Below, one piece after another: positions 17,182 through 25,183 of a DNA stretch of 64,000 nt. Positions within the stretch are counted from its first letter, which is position 1; every line of letters begins with the position of its first letter. The notes below the pieces were generated by a model. It ran no database searches. It saw only the letters and a program-made list of their open reading frames with translations, and was not told where the DNA came from. The DNA is from Flammeovirgaceae bacterium (GTDB taxonomy: Bacteria > Bacteroidota > Bacteroidia > Cytophagales > Cyclobacteriaceae): NCBI GenBank assembly GCA_015180985.1, contig CP054185.1, positions 3,315,406 to 3,379,405 of the forward strand, in the 5' to 3' direction. The position numbers were made by a program, and so were the translations under genes.

Positions 17182-20100
17182 TTAGAAAGTTAGATTTAAA
17201 CCCAATGAATAAATTCTTGGAATTGGATAGGTGGCAATATCAATTCCGTTAAGCACAGGATTACCGCTAACTATTTCGGGTGTATATCCCGTAAAACTGC
17301 TTAGGGTAAAAAGGTTAGTAACCCGGGCAAATGCTCGGACTGATTTCATGCCTGCTTTCCGGACGAGGTGTTCGGGCACTGAGTAACCAATTGAAAAGTT
17401 CCGTAACCGAAAGAATGAGCCATTATAGATGTACCGTGAAGAGGGCTCATAATTTACCCCTCCATTACTGGGCCGGGGTTCAGAATTTGTAGTGCCTTCA
17501 CCATCCCAAAAATTAAAGTACCGTTGTTCAAAATTGTAGGGATCGGGTCGGACCGTTTCTTTGCCGTTAAATATTTTGTTTCCACTCTGCCCCTGAAAAT
17601 CAATAGTAACATCAAACCTTTTGAATTCTGCCGATAGGTTAACACCATACAACAGCGTAGGAATTGGAGAGCCCAAATTGGTGCGATCAGCCGAATTTAA
17701 CACGCCATTGTTATCACTATCAGCAAACTTCAGGTCACCAACTTCGGTATTGCTCAAATGTGGGTAGGCATCTAACTCGGCCTGGCTTTGAAACACTCCG
17801 ATAACCTGGTATCCATAGAAAGACCCAATTGGTACGCCCGGTACTGTACGGGTTACCTGTCGGCCATTAAATAGCCCTACAAGTTGCTCATCGGTACCTC
17901 CGGTTCCACTTACTTTCAGTGTTTCATTATGTATGGTTGTTATGTTGGCATTTATGCTGTACCGCAAATCTTTAAATTCACTTTTCCACCCAACTGCGGC
18001 CTCAATTCCCTTATTCAACACCTCACCGGCATTAAATGTAATCAGTGCTCCGTCACCATTTCCATAATATCCAGGAACAGGCAAGTCAATAAGTATATCA
18101 CTGGTGTTGCGATTATAATAATCAATTTCAGCCGTCAGTTTATCATCCATAAACCCAAGTTCAATACCAATATCCAATTGCTCGGTGTTTTCCCACTTTA
18201 AATTCGGATTACCGGCAACACCATATGTTGCACCAGGATACTGTTCATCGTTGCCGAATAGCGCATTGACTCCGTTCAAAACGAGTGAATACTGGCGCAG
18301 GTAGTTAATTTTTTCATTGCCGATGATGCCCCAACTTGCGCGAAGTTTCAGATTAGAAAATAACTTATTAGCAGCAAGAAAATTCTCATTTATCGCATTC
18401 CACCCTATTGCAAAGGAAGGGAAATTTGCAAAGCGGTTATCATCTGTAAATTTTGACGATCCATCACGCCTGAAAGTAACCGTAAACAAGTACCGGTTAT
18501 CGTAGGTATAATTGGCCCGAAATAAGTATGAAATCATTGAGAAATTAAAAGCCGCATTAACATCATTCCGGGCTGAATTAGGACTGACCAGGTTAGGGAA
18601 AATATTAACATACCAAAAATCTTCTCCGGGCCTAATCAGGTTCTCAGCGCCTAAAAAAACTGTTTCCGATGAAGACTCCTGCAGGGTATAACCCGCCAAG
18701 GCATTAAGCCGGTGAACGCCAATATCTTTATTGTATGTCAGGGTATTCTCCCACAACCAGTCGGTTCTATCAGAATAACCTTTACCTAAATCATCGGTGG
18801 CATTTTGTTGTTGTGGGTTTACAAAGAAAACCGGTGTGTAGCTGGTTGACTTGTTGTACTCTAAATCGGCTCCAAAACTTGACCTAAAAGTGAAACCATT
18901 TAAAAAATCAATCTCTGTATAAAGATTATTTACACTGCGTATTCCCCTATTAAAGCTATTGGTATATTTAATATCAGCCAACACATTTCCAACCCCTGGA
19001 ACGGGGGAGAATGAACCGTCTGGCTGATAGGGTTCAATGGTTGGCCAGGCTCGGTATACTACAAATACTGCGTTGCCATTTGTATTTTGTTGATCATAGG
19101 GCGTGAAGGACAGGTTGCTTCCAAGCCGTACATTATCAGAAAGTCTCAGCGTATTGTTAAATTTCAAAGACAATCGCTGGTAATCCGATTTCGTAATGAT
19201 CCCTTCCTGATTAAAATACCCCACTGATGTATAGTATTGAAACTTATCCGAACCCCCCGAAAATGAAAGTTGGTAATTTTGAATAGGAGCTGTCTGAAAA
19301 ATCAAGTCTTGCCAATCCGTATTCGGCACGGCATCAACATTGTTATATGTTCCGGGATTAATTTTGTTACGAACAATTGCGTACTCCCTGCCGCTCAGTA
19401 AATCTATTTTCTTAGGTAATTCCTGAATACTGTACTCAGCCGTTACATTAATGGCAGGATAATTCCCTGCAGCTGAATCGCCTTTTTTTGTAGTAACGAT
19501 AATAACACCGTTTGCACCCCGTGCCCCATAAATTGCTGTAGCTGATGCATCTTTCAGCACCTCCATGGAGGCAATGTCAGCCGCATTTAAAAAGTCGATA
19601 TTTTGAAGTATTACACCATCCACCACATAAATTGGTGATGCATCATTAAAGGTACCGATACCGCGGATTCGAACATAGGTGCTTGCACCCGGTGCACCGG
19701 AAAGATTAGCAACCTGCAGGCCGGGCACCTTGCCCTGCAACGATTGCATGGGGTTTATTGAAGGAACCGAGGTTAATTGATTTCCTCGTATTGATGAAAC
19801 TGAACCGGTTAAATCTGATTTGCGAACAGTTCCATATCCCACAACCACAACTTCCTCAAGGGCAAGGGCTTCGGGCTCCATACTAATATTTAATGTTTCG
19901 CGCCCATCAACATTTACCGTTTGAGTTTTATAGCCAACAAATGTGAAAACAAGGGTATTTTCTCCTGGTCCCAGGTCGACTGAGAAATTTCCGTTGGTAT
20001 CGGAAGCAGTACCTTTTGTTGTACCCTGAACGATGACGTTAACACCGGGAAGACCCTGGCCATCATCAGCACTGATTACCCGGCCCCGAACTACACTGGT

Positions 20101-20184
20101 TTGGGCAAAAACATCCGCACCGCCAATAAGTAGTATGGCTAAAAACTGTAATACAACAATCCCTCTAAGCATAGAAACTTTCAT
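17182..20184 (-). CDS. susC: SusC/RagA-type TonB-linked outer-membrane transporter
   Basis: I choose ATG 20184, which begins a proper signal peptide (MKVSMLRGIVVLQFLAILL) and gives 1000 residues; an ATG at 20205 would add seven. A CarboxypepD_reg-like domain is at about 28-105 (GRVISADDGQGLPGVNVIV). The TonB-box/plug region follows (EEVVVVGYGTVRKSDLTGSV). The plug has VRIRGIGTFNDASPIYVVDG and ILKDASATAIYGARGANGVI-type motifs. A 22-strand barrel ends in YSLGLNLTF with a terminal aromatic residue. It imports oligosaccharides across the outer membrane with SusD. It is the first gene of the six-gene operon. Confidence 0.95.
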   Translation of the reverse strand: MKVSMLRGIVVLQFLAILLIGGADVFAQTSVVRGRVISADDGQGLPGVNVIVQGTTKGTASDTNGNFSVDLGPGENTLVFTFVGYKTQTVNVDGRETLNISMEPEALALEEVVVVGYGTVRKSDLTGSVSSIRGNQLTSVPSINPMQSLQGKVPGLQVANLSGAPGASTYVRIRGIGTFNDASPIYVVDGVILQNIDFLNAADIASMEVLKDASATAIYGARGANGVIIVTTKKGDSAAGNYPAINVTAEYSIQELPKKIDLLSGREYAIVRNKINPGTYNNVDAVPNTDWQDLIFQTAPIQNYQLSFSGGSDKFQYYTSVGYFNQEGIITKSDYQRLSLKFNNTLRLSDNVRLGSNLSFTPYDQQNTNGNAVFVVYRAWPTIEPYQPDGSFSPVPGVGNVLADIKYTNSFNRGIRSVNNLYTEIDFLNGFTFRSSFGADLEYNKSTSYTPVFFVNPQQQNATDDLGKGYSDRTDWLWENTLTYNKDIGVHRLNALAGYTLQESSSETVFLGAENLIRPGEDFWYVNIFPNLVSPNSARNDVNAAFNFSMISYLFRANYTYDNRYLFTVTFRRDGSSKFTDDNRFANFPSFAIGWNAINENFLAANKLFSNLKLRASWGIIGNEKINYLRQYSLVLNGVNALFGNDEQYPGATYGVAGNPNLKWENTEQLDIGIELGFMDDKLTAEIDYYNRNTSDILIDLPVPGYYGNGDGALITFNAGEVLNKGIEAAVGWKSEFKDLRYSINANITTIHNETLKVSGTGGTDEQLVGLFNGRQVTRTVPGVPIGSFYGYQVIGVFQSQAELDAYPHLSNTEVGDLKFADSDNNGVLNSADRTNLGSPIPTLLYGVNLSAEFKRFDVTIDFQGQSGNKIFNGKETVRPDPYNFEQRYFNFWDGEGTTNSEPRPSNGGVNYEPSSRYIYNGSFFRLRNFSIGYSVPEHLVRKAGMKSVRAFARVTNLFTLSSFTGYTPEIVSGNPVLNGIDIATYPIPRIYSLGLNLTF

Positions 20185-20254
20185 GTTTGAACCAGGCCCA
20201 AGCATTAACCAAGCAAATAATTATGCTCCCTTATCCTTTTTTAGCAATAGAAAG

Positions 20255-20268
20255 TTTGAAAGTTCAAA
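20255..20268. promoter_or_regulatory. Candidate operator upstream of susC
   Basis: TTTGAA and TTCAAA form a 6-bp inverted repeat with a 2-base spacer about 70 bp upstream of the susC start, inside an AT-rich intergenic stretch (20185-20443). It could be a binding site for the susC regulator. The evidence is only the symmetry and position. Confidence 0.25.
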
Positions 20269-20443
20269 GGTTTTATAAAATATTTTTTTGAAAAAATGAC
20301 TGTTTGGAGGACTGTAAAACTGAATTACATGAAGAGCTTTTTCCCCCGAAAAAAACATTGATTTTAAATAAAAAAAGCCCGTTATTGAATAATTAAAAAC
20401 TAACTTTAATTCAAAAAAAACATTGAACTGAAAACGATTGAGG

Positions 20444-22360
20444 TTAACCGGTTTTAGCAATGGTTTTCGGTTTTGGCTTGCTGCTCTTACTCCTTCTTTT
20501 TGAATCTTCCAGAATGACTTCTTCCCAACGTGAAACAAGTGGCCTTTTATGGTTTTTTTCAAGTTCCAGAATGCGGTTATTGACTTTTGTTTTAAATGCC
20601 CAGACAGTATTCGTGCCCAAATCAAGCATGCTTGCCAGGAACTCCAGGGTGCTGTCGCGTTTGCCTGTTACGGTCAGGTATGCAATGTAAAATGCCTTTT
20701 CAATCGGGAATTTGATTCCCTGGAAAATCGTAAAGGCAGTTATTGATTCATTGTAGCCACATCGCGAACACCTCCGCGCAAACTTAGCCGTTCCGGCAAA
20801 GTACTTTTCATTACTACACCTCTTACATCGGAATCCTTTTTCCCATTTAAGGTTTTCTAAAAAGCGGTAGCAGGCCAGTTTATCGGGGTAAAGGGTTTTA
20901 AACTGCGTATAATCCATTGTTTTTTCCTGAAGGCGTTCGTTTAAAACTTCTTTAATGCTGCTTTTAAGTTTCCAGTTGTCCAAATCCAGCATTGAGTTTA
21001 TCCTGTTAAGTTTCTCTGCCTGTTGCAACAGCTTCTGATTTGATTCCGCCAACTCTTTGTTTTTAGCGTCCAACTCTACTGTACGTGCCAGCACCTTTTC
21101 TTCAAGCTCCCGGTTCACTTTATCTTTTAATTGCATGTTCAATTCATGCTGATGAATTATTCTTCGCAAAGCCCGGTCGCGCATATCCTTCAGAATTCTA
21201 ATCCTGTCGCCCAGGGCAAACGTCAGAAACAACATTTCCAACACAAAGGCAAAGTGCAAACTGTAATGCGATGCAATGGTAAAGGGCAATACATTAAAGT
21301 AAACCAGCATACGAAGGAAAAATCCGGTAAAGAGAATCCCATAGGCAATAACAAAAAAGCGGGCAGGTTTATACCCGTTACGCCATACGGTAATGCCCGT
21401 GTAAAAAATCAATGAAAGCGGTAGAATGTCTAAATTCCGATAGGTTAAAAACTGAGGGAAGAAGAAAAGCTCGGTTACAAAAATAACGGAGCGTATAATC
21501 ATAACTAACTTTATTACCTTATCCAGCTTGGGTGCATTTGCACGCGTGCTTAAAAATTTACGGGTAAAAATCAGTGCCCAAATAATTAATGAATACAGAA
21601 AAATACCCACCGCATAATTATTCCAATAAGGATGTTCGGGCCATAGGTACTGAAAACCAATTCCATCCAGGCTCATGGCATAACCTGCTACACTAAGTAT
21701 ATAACAGATATAATAGATGTTTTTGATTTCACGAATACCCAGGTAAACAAGGAAGTTATAGAGGGCAATAATCAGTATCATGCCATAAAACGTTCCAAAT
21801 AAAAAGTATTCGTTTAGGGCATAATAAACAAACCGGTTTACTGAGCGTAAGGCAATACGCAAATCGGCAAATTCATGCGATTGAACTCTGAAATAAAATA
21901 CCATCAGCGTATCTCGCTGAGTATCTATCTGGATTTCAAAATTCTTATGATGGAAAAATCGCTTTGAAAACGGCTGTTGATCACCCAGATGAACAATACG
22001 GTATGCGCCACCGGTCATTGGAACAAATGCCTCGATATGATCGATGGTCTGATCGTAAAATTCTAACAGCCAGGTCCTTTTTGAATCGGATGAAGTACGT
22101 ATCGGCAAACGAATCCAATAGGCTGCATTTACCTGGAAATCAATATTCTGATAGTTGGTGTGGGTTTGAAATCGGTTGGAATATTCCGGTGAAGAGATTT
22201 CGATGAAACTTAGTTTGTTGGTTGGATCAATGAAATATGAAAGTTCATAGGGCATGAAATTGCGCTCTTCAACATCATCGGTGATTTCAAAAGGCGTTTG
22301 AGCTAACCCGGGTAATGCAAAAATGACGTAAACAACTAAAAATTGTATTCTTGGCTGCAT
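20444..22360 (-). CDS. 7TM-DISM membrane sensor fused to IS1595-type zinc ribbon/HTH, probable one-component regulator
   Basis: ATG 22360 is chosen because AGGAAGG lies just upstream and a signal peptide follows (MQPRIQFLVVYVIFALPGLA); in-frame codons further up give a poor N-terminus. The 638-residue protein has an extracellular jelly-roll 7TMR-DISMED2-like domain (about 25-165), seven membrane helices (about 175-375) and a coiled coil (about 385-475). The C-terminal part has C512, C515, C531 and C534 as a zinc ribbon, then a helix-turn-helix-like block (STLEFLASMLDLGTNTVWAF, about 569-588). The last two match the N-terminus of IS1595 transposases, while the DDE catalytic domain is absent. 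The tail is basic. Located just upstream of susC and co-oriented, it could sense sugar outside and bind DNA inside. The fusion is seen; the regulatory role is inferred. Confidence 0.8.
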   Translation of the reverse strand: MQPRIQFLVVYVIFALPGLAQTPFEITDDVEERNFMPYELSYFIDPTNKLSFIEISSPEYSNRFQTHTNYQNIDFQVNAAYWIRLPIRTSSDSKRTWLLEFYDQTIDHIEAFVPMTGGAYRIVHLGDQQPFSKRFFHHKNFEIQIDTQRDTLMVFYFRVQSHEFADLRIALRSVNRFVYYALNEYFLFGTFYGMILIIALYNFLVYLGIREIKNIYYICYILSVAGYAMSLDGIGFQYLWPEHPYWNNYAVGIFLYSLIIWALIFTRKFLSTRANAPKLDKVIKLVMIIRSVIFVTELFFFPQFLTYRNLDILPLSLIFYTGITVWRNGYKPARFFVIAYGILFTGFFLRMLVYFNVLPFTIASHYSLHFAFVLEMLFLTFALGDRIRILKDMRDRALRRIIHQHELNMQLKDKVNRELEEKVLARTVELDAKNKELAESNQKLLQQAEKLNRINSMLDLDNWKLKSSIKEVLNERLQEKTMDYTQFKTLYPDKLACYRFLENLKWEKGFRCKRCSNEKYFAGTAKFARRCSRCGYNESITAFTIFQGIKFPIEKAFYIAYLTVTGKRDSTLEFLASMLDLGTNTVWAFKTKVNNRILELEKNHKRPLVSRWEEVILEDSKRRSKSSKPKPKTIAKTG

Positions 22361-22449
22361 ATCCTTCCTGCTGAATTTCAAACTAACAAGAAATTCAGCC
22401 TGGAACAAGGGTACGGTGCAAACAAAGGACCCTGAATGCTAACAAAAAT

Positions 22450-22484
22450 GTAAAGAAAGGCAGTTGTACAAATAACAACTGCCT
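22450..22484 (-). terminator. Terminator of tRNA-Asn
   Basis: On the minus strand AGGCAGTTGT pairs perfectly with ACAACTGCCT (22475-22484 with 22458-22467) around a 7-base loop. The sequence TTCTTTA follows. It starts 11 bp past the tRNA 3' end. The T-tract is imperfect, but the stem is strong. It might also work for transcription coming from the other side (CATTTT follows on the plus strand). Confidence 0.7.
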
Positions 22485-22494
22485 CATTTTCAAG

Positions 22495-22568
22495 CTCCTC
22501 CTGTTGGACTTGAACCAACGACCCTCTGATTAACAGTCAGATGCTCTAACCAGCTGAGCTAAGGAGGA
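22495..22568 (-). tRNA. trnN: tRNA-Asn (GTT)
   Basis: The 74-nt minus-strand sequence folds as a complete cloverleaf. Acceptor TCCTCCT pairs with AGGAGGA, the discriminator is G, the D arm is GCTC...GAGC, and the anticodon loop CTGTTAA gives GTT. The T arm has GGTTCAAGTCC. The 3' CCA is not encoded. A broken copy of its 5' half lies immediately upstream. Confidence 0.95.
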
Positions 22569-22595
22569 ATAACCTCAAATAAACTCCTACCCCCT

Positions 22596-22672
22596 CAGAT
22601 GCTCTAATGCTGACGCTTCGGTCAGCACCCTGACACGCTTTGCTTCGTCAGGGCCAGCTGAGCTAAGGAGGA
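22596..22672 (-). pseudogene. Broken tRNA-Asn copy with a 46-bp double-hairpin insertion
   Basis: On the minus strand the first 19 bases of tRNA-Asn (TCCTCCTTAGCTCAGCTGG) are repeated, then 46 bp of foreign sequence, then the next bases of the same tRNA (TTAGAGCATCTGA). After that the similarity stops. The insertion falls exactly in the D loop (plus-strand 22608-22653). It consists of two back-to-back hairpins, TGCTGAC/GTCAGCA (22608-22627) and CCCTGAC/GTCAGGG (22628-22653). The anticodon and T arm are missing, so it cannot be a functional tRNA. Confidence 0.8.
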
Positions 22673-22774
22673 ATTCCTTCAAAAAAGGAGTGCAATATTA
22701 AGGTACTCCTGTTTCAAAATCAAATCAATTAACCCTGTTAATCAGAAGCCTTTCGGTGATTACCCGGATTTTTT

Positions 22775-22806
22775 TTTGATGAATCAGAAAATTATAATTA
22801 ACTTTG
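22775..22806 (+). promoter_or_regulatory. Bacteroidota-type promoter of the CreD operon
   Basis: TTTG at 22775-22778 is followed after 20 bp by TAACTTTG at 22799-22806, matching the -33 TTTG and -7 TAnnTTTG elements used by the primary sigma factor of this phylum. The predicted start of transcription is around 22813, giving a leader of about 13 bases before ATG 22826. Confidence 0.65.
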
Positions 22807-22825
22807 AAAATAAAAGTACTTTTAA

Positions 22826-23446
22826 ATGAAAGAAACCCACGATTATCAACACGACATCGCCTCCATCCGGGAAGTCATGGAACGCTCCTCCAAATTTCTT
22901 TCGCTTAGCGGCCTGTCGGGTGTGATGGCCGGTGTGTACGCCCTGGCCGGGGCCGTGGTGGCCTACCACCTCCTTTACTATCCGCAGGCACCGCTCGGAT
23001 CACCTCCGGTAACGGCTACCCAGGCAGTAATCCTCCGCCTGCTAACACTGGCAAGCGCAGTACTTGTCCTTTCAATCGGGACAGCCATTGCAATGAGTTA
23101 TCGCAAAGCTAAACGGGCCGGCAGCAGCATCTGGAATAAAACCAGCCGGCAGTTGCTGGCATTGCTGGGTATGCCCCTGGTAACCGGAGGCCTGCTCATC
23201 CTTACCTTTATTATCAATAAGTATTTCGCCCTTATTGCACCGGCCTGCCTTGTCTTTTACGGTCTTGCTTTGGTAAACGCCAGTTCCATAACAGTTAAGG
23301 AAATCGGCTACCTGGGATTTTCACAACTTTTACTGGGTCTTGTTGCTGCCCTGCTGCCGGGTTACGGACTTATTTTTTGGGGTGTTGGCTTTGGCGTACT
23401 CCACATTATATATGGAGCAGTAATGCATTACCGATACGATTTGTGA
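22826..23446 (+). CDS. Inner-membrane protein of unknown function, CreD operon
   Basis: The 206-residue product has a soluble N-terminus of about 30 residues (KETHDYQHDIASIREVMERS) followed by six hydrophobic segments, around 33-53, 75-97, 112-135, 140-155, 165-180 and 182-200. I do not recognise a named domain. Its stop codon overlaps the GTG start of the winged-helix gene by the sequence GTGA, so the two are translationally coupled. The trio membrane protein, winged-helix regulator and CreD recurs in Bacteroidota. A role as partner or signal input of the regulator is an inference from this coupling. Confidence 0.8.
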   Translation: MKETHDYQHDIASIREVMERSSKFLSLSGLSGVMAGVYALAGAVVAYHLLYYPQAPLGSPPVTATQAVILRLLTLASAVLVLSIGTAIAMSYRKAKRAGSSIWNKTSRQLLALLGMPLVTGGLLILTFIINKYFALIAPACLVFYGLALVNASSITVKEIGYLGFSQLLLGLVAALLPGYGLIFWGVGFGVLHIIYGAVMHYRYDL

Positions 23447-23742
23447 AAAATCCGTTTGAACAACTGGACCGGATCCTGGAGCACCGCGTGCGCCTGCAAA
23501 TTATGTCGGTGCTGGTGGCCAACGATTCGTACGATTTCAATTCGCTGAAAGAGGTACTAAACGTTACCGATGGCAACCTGGCTACTAACCTGAAAGCACT
23601 GGAAAAAGAAAAATACCTCGTGGTTTCAAAATCGTTTGTAAACCGTAAGCCAAACACCAAATACAAAGCCACTGAAAAGGGACGAGCGGCTTTTAAGAAA
23701 CACCTTGATGCCCTGGAAGAACTGATAAAAAACCAACACTGA
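23443..23742 (+). CDS. Winged-helix transcriptional regulator (HTH_34-like)
   Basis: The gene starts at GTG 23443, four bases inside the preceding gene, and encodes 99 residues. It is a single winged helix-turn-helix domain: HRVRLQIMSVLVA, then SLKEVLNVTDGNLATNLKAL as the recognition part, and the wing NRKPNTKYKATEKG. This fits the PadR/MarR-like HTH_34 family, which usually binds as a dimer. No ligand domain exists, so the coupled membrane protein may supply the signal. It probably regulates its own operon, including creD. Confidence 0.85.
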   Translation: MKNPFEQLDRILEHRVRLQIMSVLVANDSYDFNSLKEVLNVTDGNLATNLKALEKEKYLVVSKSFVNRKPNTKYKATEKGRAAFKKHLDALEELIKNQH

Positions 23743-23764
23743 TAATTTCAATCAATAACTTTCT

Positions 23765-25180
23765 ATGGAAAACCTGCCATCACCCACCTTGCTCGACCGG
23801 TTTAACCGCTGGCTCAGTGAATCCATTACCATAAAACTGCTATCCATTGGCTTCCTGGTGCTCATCCTGCTGATACCCGCCAGCTGGATTGAGCACCTGA
23901 TGGAGGAGCGGCAACAACGGGCTGAATCAGTCATTACCGAAGTTTCCGAAAAATGGTCGGGCAGCCAAACGCTGTCCGGGCCGGTGCTAATCATTCCGTA
24001 CAAATACCGCGAAACAATTAAACTTGAAAAAGGTCAGGTTGAAGTAAAAGAAACCATCCGCAAAGCTTTTTTCCTGCCGGAAACGCTGCAGATAACCGGG
24101 GTCGTTAATCCTGAAAAACTGCACCGCGGAATTTTCGATGCCGTTGTGTATGAAGCATCCCTTACTATGAACGCCTCGTTCAGCAAGCCGGATTTTAAGC
24201 GACTGGATATTGCCGAAGACAGGGTGCTGTGGAGTGAAGCCCACCTGGTAGTTGCCGTGAGCGACCTGCGCGGCATCAGTAAAAATCCACCCGTGGTATC
24301 ACTCAGCGAACATGCACTTACTTCTGAACCTGCCCAACATATCGGCATTGCCGTAGGCCAACCAAGGCCGCCTGCACACGCTGTGGTTTCTAATGCACTT
24401 TCTCTTCCAAATCAATCAACAACCGGATTCACAGTGGATGCCAACTGGAACAGCGAAGCCGATTTTAACTCCGAAACTAAAATTTCATTCACGCTGAAAG
24501 GCAGTAGTGCACTTAGTTTTGTGCCATCCGGAAAAACAACCTCCGTAAACCTATCGGGGCCCTGGCCTGATCCCAGTTTTGATGGCGACTTCCTGCCTTC
24601 CACGCGCGAGGTAACCGAAACAGGCTTTACGGCAACCTGGCAGATTCTTCATTTCAACAGGCCCATCGCACAAAGCTGGAAAGACCGCGAGGATGAACTC
24701 TCCGGTTCAGCATTCGGCTTAAAACTGCTGATGCCGGTTGACCAATACCAAAAAAGCATACGCACCGCTAAATACGGAATATTAGTTATACTACTCACTT
24801 TTGTTTCGTTGGTACTTGTAGAAATTACCCAACGCATCCGAATACACCCCTTTCAATATATCCTGATTGGCGCTGCACTGATTATTTATTATACCCTGTT
24901 GCTCAGTTTCTCCGAACAGGTTGGTTTTGGCATGGCTTACTGGATAAGTACAGTGGCCACGGTGGTTTTGTTAGCTGCCTATTCCACCACCTTCTTTACC
25001 ATGCGAAGACTAACCGTATTGTTTGCGCTTTTGCTAGCGGCTTTTTACACCTTCATCTTTGCCATCATCCTGCAGCAGGATTATTCGCTGCTTATCGGCA
25101 GTATCGGCTTATTCCTGGTGCTGGCGGCATTGATGTATTTCAGCCGTAAGGTAAACTGGTACAAAGAAAAATTGTCGTAA
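23765..25180 (+). CDS. creD: Cell envelope integrity protein CreD
   Basis: A 471-residue inner-membrane protein of the CreD family. One N-terminal membrane segment (about 21-38, IKLLSIGFLVLILLIPASWI) is followed by a large periplasmic region (about 45-335) with the family's EERQQRAESVITEVSEKWSG opening and GPVLIIPY motif. Five or six membrane segments close the C-terminus (340-465). In gammaproteobacteria CreD belongs to the CreBC regulon and affects envelope stability and beta-lactam response. Here no CreBC pair is present and control more likely rests with the winged-helix gene 22 bp upstream. Length is normal. Confidence 0.93.
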   Translation: MENLPSPTLLDRFNRWLSESITIKLLSIGFLVLILLIPASWIEHLMEERQQRAESVITEVSEKWSGSQTLSGPVLIIPYKYRETIKLEKGQVEVKETIRKAFFLPETLQITGVVNPEKLHRGIFDAVVYEASLTMNASFSKPDFKRLDIAEDRVLWSEAHLVVAVSDLRGISKNPPVVSLSEHALTSEPAQHIGIAVGQPRPPAHAVVSNALSLPNQSTTGFTVDANWNSEADFNSETKISFTLKGSSALSFVPSGKTTSVNLSGPWPDPSFDGDFLPSTREVTETGFTATWQILHFNRPIAQSWKDREDELSGSAFGLKLLMPVDQYQKSIRTAKYGILVILLTFVSLVLVEITQRIRIHPFQYILIGAALIIYYTLLLSFSEQVGFGMAYWISTVATVVLLAAYSTTFFTMRRLTVLFALLLAAFYTFIFAIILQQDYSLLIGSIGLFLVLAALMYFSRKVNWYKEKLS

Positions 25181-25183
25181 GAC

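Noticed and set aside
20221..20625. Minus-strand frame of 134 codons overlapping the end of the 7TM fusion gene
   Set aside because: Overlaps the zinc-ribbon coding part in another frame and is otherwise AT-rich intergenic DNA without family features.
20444..20850. Insertion sequence remnant of IS1595 type
   Set aside because: The zinc ribbon and HTH are in frame with a long membrane sensor; there are no terminal inverted repeats, target duplications or DDE remnants, so it is a domain of the fusion protein.
23377..23442. Longer N-terminus for the winged-helix regulator
   Set aside because: It would overlap the membrane protein by 70 bp and adds a sequence unlike the family; GTG 23443 gives the expected start.
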